In this document: positions 23,732 to 34,563 of the stretch, piece after piece
Layout: every line of letters starts with the position of its first letter
Numbering within the stretch: position 1 is the first letter of the stretch
Origin: Linnemannia schmuckeri
Taxonomy: Eukaryota; Mortierellomycota; Mortierellomycetes; Mortierellales; Mortierellaceae
Assembly: GCA_029449235.1 (NCBI GenBank)
Contig: JANATG010000013.1
Location: forward strand, 1,302,001-1,366,000
Length of the DNA: 64,000 bases
Direction: 5' to 3'
The notes under the pieces: generated by a model
What the model was told of the DNA's origin: nothing
What the model saw: only the letters and a program-made list of their open reading frames with translations
Database searches by the model: none
Program-made: the position numbers and the translations under genes

Positions 23732-26700
23732 ATGACTTCAATACCCGAATCAGCATACATATCGCGCTACAACAATGCATGGGAATCTAGTCGACTGGCA
23801 GCCAAGGATGGATGGATCCTCGATCCACAGAACAGAGTCGTCATCCTCCATGGAGTCAACATGTCAGGGGCCACCAAGATGCCCTTCTACAAGGCTACCA
23901 CGTCACAAGCTGCTGAAGCGGTCGCAGAGGCCAATATCCGATCTAGTGCAATGACTAGTAACCTTGAACCGGGGTCGCCGGTCTACTATGGAGCCACTCC
24001 TACAGCCACTGTACCCTTGTCACCACCGTCATCGGAGGAATCGTCAGCAGAAGGACGACACGCAGCGTCAGAGTCGAGTTCTTCAAAGTCGACGACAGAC
24101 AGTGAAAGTATCAGGAATAAGGGCGAGATTCCTGGGGTGATGTACTCGTATAAGGACAAGCACTTTTTTGAGCACCGGAGTGTCTCATTTGTCAATCGGC
24201 CGTTTCCTTTGGTCGAGGCTGAGATGCACTTTGAGAGACTTGCTCGGTGGGGGTGTCAGGTCCTTCGAGTCTTGGTACCTTGGGAAGCACTCGAGCATTC
24301 TGGACCGTAAGTCATTTTGTTTTTTTGTTTGTATACTGACACTTTTGCGTTCTATTTTGCCCTTGTTGTTCTTGTCTCCTAACATACATATTCTACTGTT
24401 GTAGTGGTATCTATGACGAGGAGTACATTGACTACCTCATCCAGCTGCTCAAGATCGCAGCCAAGTTTGGACTTAAATGCTTCCTCGATCCTCATGTCGA
24501 CTGCTGGAGTCGATTCACGGGTGGCTCTGGGATGTAAGTCGTCCGTGTCCTATGGTCTTTATTTACCCTTTGTTGCACGGCGAAAATTATTTATTCGCTA
24601 CATTATCATTGTTCTTGTGTCAACTTACTTATGCCCTCATTTCGTGCATATAGGCCTGGATGGACTATTGAGCTAGCAGGAATGGATATTACCAAACTAG
24701 AGCCCACAGGAGCTGCCATCACCCATAACGTAAGTTTGCAGATCGTTCTAGAGGAATTCTCGTACTCGATGTCCCTTTCCAATTGCATCTCAACTAACGT
24801 AATGCTGAAAAACACATACAATAGGCGTACAAGGACAAGAGGAATTACCCGAGGATGATCTGGGCAACCAACAACAGTAAGGTCGCATCAGCAACCATGT
24901 ACACCCTCTTCTTTGCCGGCCAGATCTTTGCTCCCCAGGTCGTAGTCCCCCTTTCTCAGACAGTTCTTGACCATTTCCGAAAAGTTCATTCCACTGTCGT
25001 CTCGGACGAGGCCTTCCGTCGCGGGATGAACGGTGGTGTCAAGGCTCCCTCGCCTATCCAGAATCTTGTCGAGATCCCGAGGGTTGATGCGGAGTTTGTC
25101 CAGCGGGGGCAGGTTAATATTCAACATTTTTTGCAGGCGCATTTCATGGAGGCGTTTGCGCACCTTACTGATCGGATACAGAAGGATGATGCGAGAGTTT
25201 TGAGCAGTGGTAGGGCTGGAGAAATTGCATTGATGGCTTCGGGGACTGTGATGGGGTTTGATACTTTGAATGAGCCGGCCGCTGGATACCTCAACCATCC
25301 GGATTTGAACAAATTGCTCGAGTTGGAGGATCTTCAGATTGGGACTTGCCCTACACCTATCCAAGGTATGCAGCTTGCGCAGGGCAAGACGGTCGAGTGT
25401 CAGGTCTGGGCGACAGGCGCTTTGGGACCAGGCAAGAAGGGTACAGTCAAAGTCAACACCGAGAACGTCAACCTCTGGAAGCGACCCTACTGGAAGTCGA
25501 ACAAGCATCACAGGCGACAAAACCATGATCCAGACACGATTGGCGAACACAGGATCCACGCACCTTCTTATGACAACGGAGGTTATCACCGCATGGTGTC
25601 TCCCTTCCATGTTGTTTCTCAACTCGAGATTTCGGCCGCACAGTCTGCAATCACATCCTTCCTTGGCAGTCGCGGATCCAAGCAGACGAGCGAAACCACG
25701 GCGAGCAGTGACGAGACAGAAGCGCACATCTTCAAGACCGGTTGGCCTGAACCTGCAGGCTACAGCAACCTCTGCATCTGGGCTGACCACAAAGTTTGGG
25801 ATCCCGAGACAGGCAAGCTACTCCAACCCAACTACTTCCAACGGATACCGACCAAGGGCTACATCCCACCAGGGTTCCAACCAGGCAAGGAGGTCGAATG
25901 GAAGCATGATTTCTGGCTACCTTTTGTCAACACCTTTTCGCTCCGACTCCGACAGCAGGATCCAAGGCTGACCATCTTTGTTGAGCCGCCTATCAATGAG
26001 GCGCCACCCATGTTCCGGTTGCAGAAGATGTTGATTGGTGGAGCGGCAGATCAGTTGGTGAATATGTTTCGGTCCCTGGTGAGGTGGAGACCTCCAAAGT
26101 CGTTCCATACTCAACATACTACTGCTGCTGTCAGTCGACGTGTTGTGCCTCCAGCAACCTCTGATGGGACTACAAGAGGTAATAACAACAGCAACAGCGG
26201 TGATTTAGACCTCGACAAGGGCAAGACGGCGTCGCGGAGTGTCGAGGATGATCTGTACGAGAATGCATGCCAGCATCCGATCTTCAATCCTGTCGGCGAT
26301 GTCAGCGATAATATCGTCGTCGCACCACACTTCTATGATGGCTACTCTAATGTCACTCGCGACTTTGTCCCCTTCACACTGGATTTCCTTGGCTACAAAC
26401 GCGGTATCTACTGGTCGGTTCTTGGAGCTCTAAAGTTTGGCTGGTCAAATGTCGGAGGCGCATGGAAGGATCAAGTCCATGGGATCCAGTCCGACATCCG
26501 CTTCGCAATGGGTCCACACCACGGCATCCTTGTGGGCGAAACGGGGCTACCAATGGACCTGCACGATAAGGCCAGCTTCAAGCACCGGTACGGATCTCCC
26601 AAACAAGAATTTGCCCTCCAGATGTTACTTGATGCGATGGATGCCAGCATGCTGAGTTTTACGCTCTGGAACTATTGTGACGACAACTCGAACGAGTGGG

Positions 26701-28154
26701 GCGATAGATGGAACGGAGAAGACTTTAGTGTCTGGTCGCCTGAGAAGAATGCCTTTTTGCCACCCGATTTCCCAGGTAGTACGGAGGTGATCCTGAGACG
26801 AATGGAGGAGATGCAGCGCCCGCCTCCTCCGGCTGGTACGAGACCTACGGTGACGCTAACGGAGCTGGAGACTGGTTTTGGATCCGGGAAGGAGACGGCG
26901 GGGTGTAGTGAAGGACTCATCTGGTGGTGCTGTCGACCAAAGAACCATATCTGGACCCAGCGTACGGCGCCCAAGCGACTGGTCGTTATCTCTGCGGAAC
27001 CTACTACCATACCCGAGATGACTACCAACCCTCTGGGCTTCTCGTCGTCAACTAGACTTGTCGAAGCCGCCAAATCTTCTCCACATGCAAGACTTGAGAC
27101 TTGGCAGGATCTTCTCCCTCTTTCTTTGCAGATTGAACGTGGTCGACAAGAATTTTATAGTGGCCTTCGAGTTGGCGAGTCGTTTGTGAGAGCCTACCCT
27201 CTAGCAGTCTGGGGTGAGCCGCTTCGTTACCGTTTTGAGCCTGGTCGTCCGATTTCTGATTCGCAGTTGTTGACGAAGGATTACGATCTGGCCAAGAAGA
27301 AGACGGGGGATGTTGGCAGTTGGGAGAACTGGTTTGTGCTATTTTTCACCCTTGCATGCGACCGTCGCTCTGAGCGGGATATCGACAACCAAAACTGTAG
27401 TGGACAAAGCAACGGCAACAGCAACGGGGATACCATCACTCGTACGGACGATACTACATCATCAGTACCATCAACAGATGTCTTCCTGCCTCGGTTCCAT
27501 TTCGCCCTCGATTCGCCCCTCAACACCGACCACTTCGAGTCCCTCCGAATTGTTCAGCAAATAATTCAGGAGCCATTACTTACTCAGTCACAACTCTCCA
27601 CTCGACCTCGCTCAAAACGCGAAAAGGGACGCTGGCACCGCATGGACATCCAAACCTCTGACGGCAAAGTCATTATCCAACCCACCCATCAACGTGTCCA
27701 ATTCTGGACATCCCCACAACCAAAATTTAACCTACACGACAACCTCTCCAACACGAGTGCATTCTTTGATGCCGCCGAGGATCGCATCCGGGGGCTCTTC
27801 GCCATAGGATGGGACGGTCTCGAGGGAATCAGCACAAAGGAAGAGCAGGAGTGGGTCCGTCGGTTGTGGTCAGAGATACAGAGAGGTGATGCGGCTGCCG
27901 AGGCGTCCGTTGCGCCGTTTTCGTTGTTTTCCTGTTTCGGTTGTTCTCCGCCAAGAGGAGGGGGGAAGGAGGAGGATGTTGCGAAGGAGGAGAGGAGGAA
28001 GTTGAAATTGAAAGAGTTGCAGCAGAAGTGGAGGGAGCGTGTGGGGATGCCCGGGAAGGGGGCGGTGTTCTGTCATGAATGTGGGCAGTCGGAGGTTATG
28101 CATGTTCATGGGTTGAGGGCGAGCATGCAGATGTGGTCTGGGTGGAATGAGTAG
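23732..28154 (+). CDS. GH5 beta-glucosidase, ergosteryl/glucosylceramide type (EGCrP/Egh1-like)
   Basis: Four exons: 23732-24306, 24405-24533, 24654-24729 and 24825-28154. They join in frame to 1369 aa. The glycoside hydrolase family 5 fold is seen in HGVNMSGATKMP (about 40-50), GCQVLRVLVPWEALE, KCFLDPHVDCWSRFTGGSG and TLNEP, with acid/base Glu410 and nucleophile Glu832 in LVGETGLP. A C-terminal beta-sandwich-like part follows. Fungal relatives cleave glucosylceramide (EGCrP1) or ergosteryl glucoside (EGCrP2/Egh1) and act in the vacuole or cytosol. Yeast Egh1 is about 760 aa. The extra length lies in a Ser-rich insert after HGVNM, long inserts between the two catalytic glutamates, and a charged, coiled-coil-like C-terminus with a Cys-x2-Cys (FCHECG) motif. 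No signal peptide is evident. A broken copy of the 3' end lies at 37.2-37.4 kb. Confidence 0.87.
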
Positions 28155-28792
28155 AATTAAGAAAGGCATTTTGATTACATTGTTAACATGCTACCTGAGT
28201 CGTCAATTACATATTTTAGAAGGTCCCTCTCTAATTGAATGTACAATTTGTAGTTATTTGGATTTTGTTCTTGGCATCAATTTCATGGTATGGAAGTCAT
28301 GGACTTATGGATGATTCATGCAACAGAAGATTGTGTCGTACAGCACACTAGTAACAGAGTAACAGAGAGAGAGACAAACAGACGGATGGATGGATGGATG
28401 GATGGACGGACGGACAGGACAGCAAGCGAGGTCACAGTTTGGCAGAAGCAATCCCCCCCTAAAAATTTGCTTGGCCATGGTCAGAACATTAACCATGAGT
28501 AGAACCAAAACTAAAGCACAATCTTCCTTTGGGGTATAACCTTACAGCCGAATTGGTCTAGTGCGCAGATCAATGGGCGGTGTTCACTGACAACTCTCGT
28601 CAAGAAAGATCACAAGAGAAGTTTATTTTTTGTTGTGTTATTCTGGCGAGGGGAACGAGCGTCAAACTTATTCAGAACACAAGCTGTTTCCTCAAGGAAA
28701 CAGAGCGCCTTCCGAATCGGTACATGGATGCACAGTGAAGTCAGTTTATGCGAAACGATGTCATTGTCCGAATCTTGTTTTTTTCATGAACG
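28155..28792. other. intergenic; GGAT/GGAC microsatellite
   Basis: Contains a tetranucleotide repeat (GGAT then GGAC units) at about 28382-28413. This marks the switch from conserved genes to the small-gene array. No coding gene seen. Confidence 0.6.
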
Positions 28793-28800
28793 TATAAAAG
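28793..28800 (+). promoter_or_regulatory. TATA box, SYD member A
   Basis: TATAAAAG, 95 bp before the ATG at 28888. A CA-rich leader (ACACACACAATG) follows. Confidence 0.65.
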
Positions 28801-28887
28801 GCAAAAGGTAGACAGGAACAAAAAAGAATCAACATCATAAACAAAAACTAATAAGAACACGCATACCTATATCCTCATACACACACA

Positions 28888-29193
28888 ATGCCTCACAACT
28901 TACGACTTATTCTCCAACTTTCTCGACACATTAACCATGTCCCTACACCGTTTTCCGACGCTGTTATCTCATACGACGAGGCCCCCCTCATCCAACCGCC
29001 TCCTCTCCAGAACCTACTGATTGAGGTGCAAGCCCAACTGGGTGCTTTGTCCATTGGTGCTGCTCAGGAACAAGGTGTCGAACAAGCCAACACCGCCGAG
29101 GTCGAGAAAATGATGATCGACCATATTGATGATGAACTTGCGTTTAAGGAAGAGACACAGCAAAAACAATTCACCTACAAAAAATCGCCTTGA
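28888..29193 (+). CDS. SYD-family small protein, member A (canonical)
   Basis: Intronless, 101 aa, unrecognised family (label 'SYD' is ad hoc). It starts Met-Pro-His-Asn-Leu-Arg, followed by a Leu-rich segment, Arg-His, the core VISYDEAPLIQPPPLQ at about 26-41, VQAQLGALSIGAAQEQGVEQ at about 47-66, and an acidic then Lys/Gln-rich end. No signal peptide, membrane segment or known domain is visible. Members D, H and J match it along nearly the full length, so the frame is conserved between diverged copies, which argues for a real protein. A strong TATA box precedes it. The C-terminal Tyr-Lys-Lys-Ser-Pro extension beyond ETQQK is not shared with J, whose copy stops there. Confidence 0.72.
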   Translation: MPHNLRLILQLSRHINHVPTPFSDAVISYDEAPLIQPPPLQNLLIEVQAQLGALSIGAAQEQGVEQANTAEVEKMMIDHIDDELAFKEETQQKQFTYKKSP

Positions 29194-29860
29194 ATGTTCG
29201 CCCAAGCAACGCCCCTGTGTCTGCAAGGTCCACCCTGTCCTCTCTTCTTGTCCGTTCGCTTTGCCGCCCTGTCTTCTGGTCCGTCCTCTCTCTCGTCCTA
29301 TCTATTTACACTTCTTTGACGCACATCTGTCCTTGTCATGTCATCCATCCGCCTTTTGTTGTCTGTCTTTCCTGCAAGTGTCGTTCTGTCCTCCTTTGTC
29401 CCTCTTGATATACCTATCCATCTTGCCCCCTCCTTCTCTCATTTTCTTTCTTGACTATCCAGCCCTCTTGTTCAATCAACCTTCTCGTCCATCTTTCCTC
29501 CTCTCACTTTTTTATGCTCCTCTTCTCCCCTCTTTCTCATACGCATTGTCGCTCTCACAGCCTGAACACATAACAACATACATCATTCTCTCTCTCACAT
29601 GTACACATAATATTTCTCTTCTCATTTCTCTCACTTAGAGCTTGTATCTTGCCAACAATTTTTGTAAAACTATGCCCTTTTTTTTCCATTTTACCTTGAA
29701 GCTTTCTCTCCGTCAATCATACTTCCTTCCAGCCGCTTCGCTTTAGGCCATTGATGCTCGCTTTCTATTTATTTCCCATCACCTCTTTTACTTTCTTTTT
29801 TTTTGTTGTACCCGTTTCTGTGACATCCTTCAATCGACTGATGATCACTCCTACTCACGA
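29194..29860 (+). repeat. conserved C/T-rich 3' block of SYD member A
   Basis: Sequence after the stop matches the 3' regions of D (38441-39111) and in part H and J. Shared items are a CAAGCAACGYCC..CTGCAAGGTCCAC box at about 29207-29240, a long pyrimidine stretch, and a final GTACCCGTTTCTGTG...CGACTGA box. Compared with D and J, about 30 bp containing AATAAAGT is absent after CGACTGA near 29840. Confidence 0.6.
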
Positions 29861-32100
29861 TTCGTCGAATTTCTCCATTTTCGCATCACTTTTTTTAAGC
29901 TCAGTATTTCTTGCGTCTCTTATTCTCTTAGTCTGTCACCTACATCAATATCTCATTTTTTTGTTCTCGCTCTTGCACTCCATCCCTATCGTTACTCTCC
30001 TACTCAGTTTATTTTCTGTTCCCTTCGTATATATCTCACATGCTCATATCCATCTGAACAAACGTTACCTTCTTTTTATATATTCAGACAAAAAAATACA
30101 CCCACTGACGCGTAATGGGGATCGTCGTCCATCGACCAATTATATTCCTTATAGGATGAAAGAATGTTCACAGGCGCATGCATAAACCATACTGTTCCCA
30201 TGCCAAGAGTGGCATCATTGTATTATTCCAACTCATTTATCTATTGGTGAAGCAGATGCAGCGTTTTGCAGTAAAATCAGTTTTTTTGCCTAGTTAGCTT
30301 ATGTACCCTCATTCTCGTCAACTCTTATGCGATGATTAGAGCCATTAAAAAAATAAGAGGGAAGATACCCTTTTGTTTGGGAACTGTTGGCGGGCTGGGT
30401 CGTCCACCCCGGTTCATGCAAATAAAACAACAACACCATATTACACATCCCAAAACCCCAAGGATACCCAGGCTACACACAGGACTTTTGCGTTTGTAAG
30501 ACATCAGCGAGGGACTCAGCTTTACCTAAGATTAACATAACATACCGATTAAAAACCTCCCCTTTTTGAGGGAATTGTTTTTATGCCTTGTACTGTCGAT
30601 GATCTAATCTATGCTTTTTTCTGTTTGTTTTACCTTTCTTCGACATTTATCCTCTTTTTTGGTCCCGGTCTTGATCCCGATCTCGATTGCTTAGTTTTTA
30701 TTATTTCCTTTGACCCAATCACCAATTGTTTATAAATGCCTCAGTGACTCCATCTCCCCTTCTTTTTTTTTTTCTTTCTTTCTCATCCCCTTCCCCGACT
30801 CCCTTCCTCTCTTTTTGGTCCTCCCTTCCTCTTCTTTTATCCTCCTCCGTCCCTCGTTGTTTGTTCTCCTTACTTTCTCGTTCTTTATCCTACCACCATC
30901 CCTTCGCCATTCCTATCCTTATGTTCGTTCATCCCTTTTGCATTAACGGGCATGGTTGTGCATTAATTCATTGGGTTTGAACGGAAAATTTAAATCTTCG
31001 CCGCAGATTAAAAAAATGTGACTCTATGTTAGTAACCATTGCTCCTATTGGCTCAATAATATTTCTAGAAAAGATATCAACAATAGTTGCAATTGGCAAA
31101 GAAAGCTGTTTTCCTCTAGGTATTGCGCTGGTGAAATGCGTCCCAATTCCCTTCCTATCGTCTTTTGTTTGCTCTTTCTTCGGTCAGTTGGTACACTGGT
31201 ACATAAAAACCATGGTCGATGCACTTCTCCATGCCAGCGTGTGGACTCTTTGTACGGACCCTCGCCTTTTTTGCTCTGGTTTAACGAAAATACTTGGAAG
31301 CAATTGAGAGCCTTCAATTTTACCTTCCCGTTTTCCTTTGTCTTGCATCCCTCGCATTTCTCGTATCTCTTCTGACTCCTTTTCGTTTTCCCGCTCGTCT
31401 TTTGTCACCCCTTTCTCTTTCTCCTTTCTTTTCCATTTAATTTTCCCCATTTCTCCTCCGACACCTGTGTTGACCAACAGGTGCATGGTCGTTTTCGCTT
31501 TGTTCAAGTTGTGATTGGTTCTTTTGTTTGCTTGATAAGCCCTTCCCTACCTCCCCTTCTACACTCCTTCTTGCCTTCACTCCCTCTATGCTTCAAAGTG
31601 CGGCGAGAATTGTTCCGCCGTCAACAACGGCGAAGACGAATCAAACCAACATAGAGATGTATTATGCACACCAGACACGCTCCTTCTTTTAACTTTCAAA
31701 ACAGATCACCGTTTCTTCTTTATCTTATTTTTGGCCAGGGTACATTCAAACAAGGAACAAATAACTCCAATTGCTGGAAAGTCCAAAGAGTGGAAACCAA
31801 TGAGCATAATAGTAAAGGAAGGGGTGTACTGGAGGACAAAATAAGGGACAAGACAAATGGATTCGCAGAAAGGCGAACAGACAATGTTTAACAAATTAGT
31901 TGTTGTGCCCCTTTTTTGGGCGACATCACCGCCACAACAACTACCTTTCCACGCCGTATAACAAGAAATGACTGAGGAAGCATGGAGATGTGATCAATTA
32001 GCGAAAGAGATGTGGCAGCAACTGTGCAGTATCCATTGGGCATCAAGCCGTGTCGCTCATCGGGGTTTAGTAAAGGCACTGTCCACTAATGTCATGGTCG
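29861..32100. other. 2.2-kb gene-poor spacer, pyrimidine-rich
   Basis: No supported gene. The plus strand is very C/T-rich (30600-30960, 31320-31620). TATAAATG at about 30731 has no family-like frame behind it. Confidence 0.5.
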
Positions 32101-32123
32101 CCAGTAACCAACATCGTTTCTCT

Positions 32124-32132
32124 TATATAAAG
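32124..32132 (+). promoter_or_regulatory. TATA box, SYD member B
   Basis: TATATAAAG, 137 bp before the ATG at 32261. Confidence 0.6.
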
Positions 32133-32260
32133 ATATAATGCATTCCTCCTCGCCCAGCTTTCACTCTCTCTTTTCTTCATCTCATTCTCGCTCAGTTCAA
32201 CAAATACAACAAAAAGGACAATCAAACAATCGCCATCTCCATACAACACTACTTTACATC

Positions 32261-32506
32261 ATGCCACACAACCTCGAGCGCTTTTACGGAGTCCCAAGAC
32301 ACATCGACAACAATGAGCCAGTGGTCCTTTCGAACATGATCATCTCGTACGGCGAACATCCTTTTGTCCAGCCCTTACACAATAGCAACAACAGCAACAA
32401 CAGCAGCCAAGGTCAGCTGCCCATCATCCAAGCCGAGTCAGTGTCCGTCCCTTGTCGATTGCTCACCATTCGAGTCCTTCTCGCACTTCGGATGGTTCAC
32501 CCTTAA
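32261..32506 (+). CDS. SYD-family small protein, member B
   Basis: Intronless, 81 aa. It starts Met-Pro-His-Asn-Leu-Glu, then GVPRHIDNNEP, then IISYGEHPFVQP at about 28-39, so the N-terminal half matches the canonical members with Gly in place of Asp in the SYD core. The middle is an Asn/Ser-rich linker coded by CAACAG/AGCAAC repeats. The C-terminus (LLTIRVLLALRMVHP) is basic and hydrophobic, unlike the acidic end of A and D. Member F at 42.5 kb is its closest partner, with the same C-terminal LLALR pattern and matching downstream DNA. Function unknown. The ATG is the first after the TATA-driven leader, and the same frame stays open upstream without another ATG in good context. Confidence 0.65.
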   Translation: MPHNLERFYGVPRHIDNNEPVVLSNMIISYGEHPFVQPLHNSNNSNNSSQGQLPIIQAESVSVPCRLLTIRVLLALRMVHP

Positions 32507-33640
32507 TCTAGACATGGAGACATCGATCATTGCAACTCTTGTAGCTCAGACAACTAGAGCGGGGCCATTGTACGGAGACACAAGTCTGAGAGGACACCGC
32601 TCAAGGACAGCGCACACCTCGCACAGACCATAATTCCTTCGTCATTTTGGGGCTGCTAGGAATGAACCTAGCCACCTTCAGCCCTCCCTTGTTGCGTGCC
32701 ATAAAGATCGCGGTTCTCTTATATCGCCATCACCACTTATCCTTCTCATCCACTCACTTTTTCACTTTCTCACTTTTCTTCTTCTTTAATCTACACTCAT
32801 TAAACTGGTGACATCGCCTACACACCCACACACTAGTAACACTTGCCATCCTGTCCCCTCTATCGTGAAAATGAAGTCTCTAAAATGATGATTCAATTGC
32901 TCCCCCAGTCACAAAGTAAGAGCGGGGATTTAAGCTTTCTATTTTTATTGTTTTTCTCACACACAGCCCGGTTCCAAGATGTTCCAATGTGCCAGTATCG
33001 CTTAGCCACAACTTCGTTGTATTTAACGTTTTTCAGGGGGACAGAAAAAAAAAAAACATTTTCCTACCTACTTTCGTCTACGTTGCAAGATGTCCTTTTC
33101 CTTCCAGTGACCAGAGTTCTACTTCTTCACATCTGCTATAAAACAACAACACCACCCATCCTGCCCAGCTCTCTTCGCCTCGACCATCACAGCATATACC
33201 CATGGTCGACTCGCTCATTGCTGCAGCATATAAACAACATCCACTCACTTCTCTCTCTCATCTCTTAAATCACATCAACACCGTGTGCTTGTCAGAAAAA
33301 CGTCTCCAGGGCTAATAGTTTAATTGCCTTAAATCATAGGAGAACGATAACAACAGCGGTAACATTATTTTACCTTCGCTGGTTGATCAAGAGTGAAGGA
33401 GGACAGGGGAGAAGCGCTGATCTTCTTTACTTGGAAGCCATGGGCCAGTGTAAGTGCAAACAAATCTAAAAATGTGCTGCCCTTTTGACTTTGACAGTCT
33501 GAAGTTGGCCCCACATTTTTTTAATGGGTCATCTGCGGTGTGGGTGAGTATCGTCATGTTGTTATCATGAAAACAACAAAGGAGAGCGCGATATAGGTAG
33601 CTAGGTAAAAGTGAAAGTGCAGAGTCCAATGCTAGATGGG
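32507..33640. repeat. downstream block shared by members B, F and K
   Basis: Recognisable copies follow F (42797-43780), and its distal part follows K (62990-63500). Matching segments include CCATCACAGCATATACCCATGGTCGACTCGCTCATTGCTG-like sequence near 33178-33215 (also at 45215-45252 and 63018-63050) and the stretch at 33380-33452. On the minus strand the three copies of the latter keep a similar reading frame (HGF-K/Q-V ... SSFTLD). A TATA-like TATAAACA at about 33224 has no family frame after it. No intact gene. Confidence 0.5.
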
Positions 33641-34183
33641 AAAAGTAAATAAATGATAATGATTGATGTTCGATGCGATGTGCAATGTATAGGGATGGAT
33701 GTTAGTAGGCGCGAGGTGAGATGATGGCTGTTCAGTGGTGCGTGTTATTTGTGGTTTCTTTGAGAGCAAGAGAGTAAGTAGTAGAAAGTAGAGGATTAGA
33801 AGTGAATAAGAATGAGCAAGGAAGAGTGAGAGTAGAATGAGGGAGCGAGAACAAGAGAGGAACAAGAGGGGCAAAGAGGCAGGAGAAGACGAGTAGCATA
33901 TAGGAATGGAGGAAGGAGAAATGTACGAGGGCAAGGGGAGAGGGTATGGGAGGGTGTCATATAGAGTTAAGAGCCTTGTGAGAAGGTAAAGGAATGAATT
34001 GAATAAAGTAAAGGAGAGACAATGCGGGAAAACACAACAAAAAACCCAACAAAGATTTAAATAGCAATCTATCCGTGCCCACAGGGTGCACACAGAGGAA
34101 TATACGGCAAGCAACAGTTGCAGACGGGCACACAACAAAGGCAAACAGAGTGGACAAAGTTTTTGTGCTAAGGTCCAAGTTGA
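33641..34183. other. spacer upstream of SYD member C
   Basis: Purine-rich on the plus strand (33770-34010). Minus-strand open frames here are Leu/Ser/Tyr low complexity and not supported. Confidence 0.4.
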
Positions 34184-34190
34184 TATAAAT
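34184..34190 (+). promoter_or_regulatory. TATA box, SYD member C
   Basis: TATAAAT, 134 bp before the ATG at 34318. Confidence 0.5.
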
Positions 34191-34317
34191 TGCGAACAAC
34201 CTTGGCCTATTTTACTTAAAAAAGCGCCTTGTTTTATATCTTAGCTCCCGACTAACTGAACAACTCTTTCTCCATAGCACAACACACATTAATCCCCTCC
34301 TTTAGCCAGCTGCCTAT

Positions 34318-34563
34318 ATGCCGCACAACAGCATATTTTTTGGTACACCAAGACTCATGGAAGAGGAAGGTGATTTATATCTCCCAGACCCTGAAGCAAC
34401 CATGGCCTCATACGGACCCCCTATCATTCTATTGCCAACCATTCAAGATCACCATGACGCGGTCCAAGTACAGCTGGTAGCTGCCCAAGCTCTGACACAT
34501 GTCCTGGTTATCGCCGCTGTCATGGTCACTGTCGCAGCCCTGGTAGTGGTCGCCGCTGTCTAG
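34318..34563 (+). CDS. SYD-family small protein, member C (hydrophobic tail)
   Basis: Intronless, 81 aa. It starts Met-Pro-His-Asn with the FGTPR and ASYGPPIIL segments, a diverged version of the N-terminal half and SY core, then VQVQLVAAQALTHV. The last 20 residues are nearly all Val, Ala, Ile and Leu and end at the stop, which would suit a C-terminal membrane anchor. Its partner, member I at 55.9 kb, keeps the same hydrophobic tail although it carries a stop in the middle. A tail-anchored product is an inference; no localisation data exist. Downstream DNA (34.6-36.8 kb) is a copy of 56.2-58.7 kb. Confidence 0.6.
   Translation: MPHNSIFFGTPRLMEEEGDLYLPDPEATMASYGPPIILLPTIQDHHDAVQVQLVAAQALTHVLVIAAVMVTVAALVVVAAV

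Noticed and set aside
3371..28154. Possible secondary-metabolite cluster led by the Zn2Cys6 regulator
   Set aside because: Neighbours are SPT7, pirin, a methyltransferase, GLTP and a glucosidase, with no backbone synthase or transporter.
30700..30980. Plus-strand frames after TATAAATG at about 30731
   Set aside because: Ser/Phe/Leu low complexity from pyrimidine-rich DNA; no family motifs.
33632..34144. 170-codon minus-strand frame
   Set aside because: Leu/Ser/Tyr/Pro low complexity read from a purine-rich plus strand; no conserved motif.
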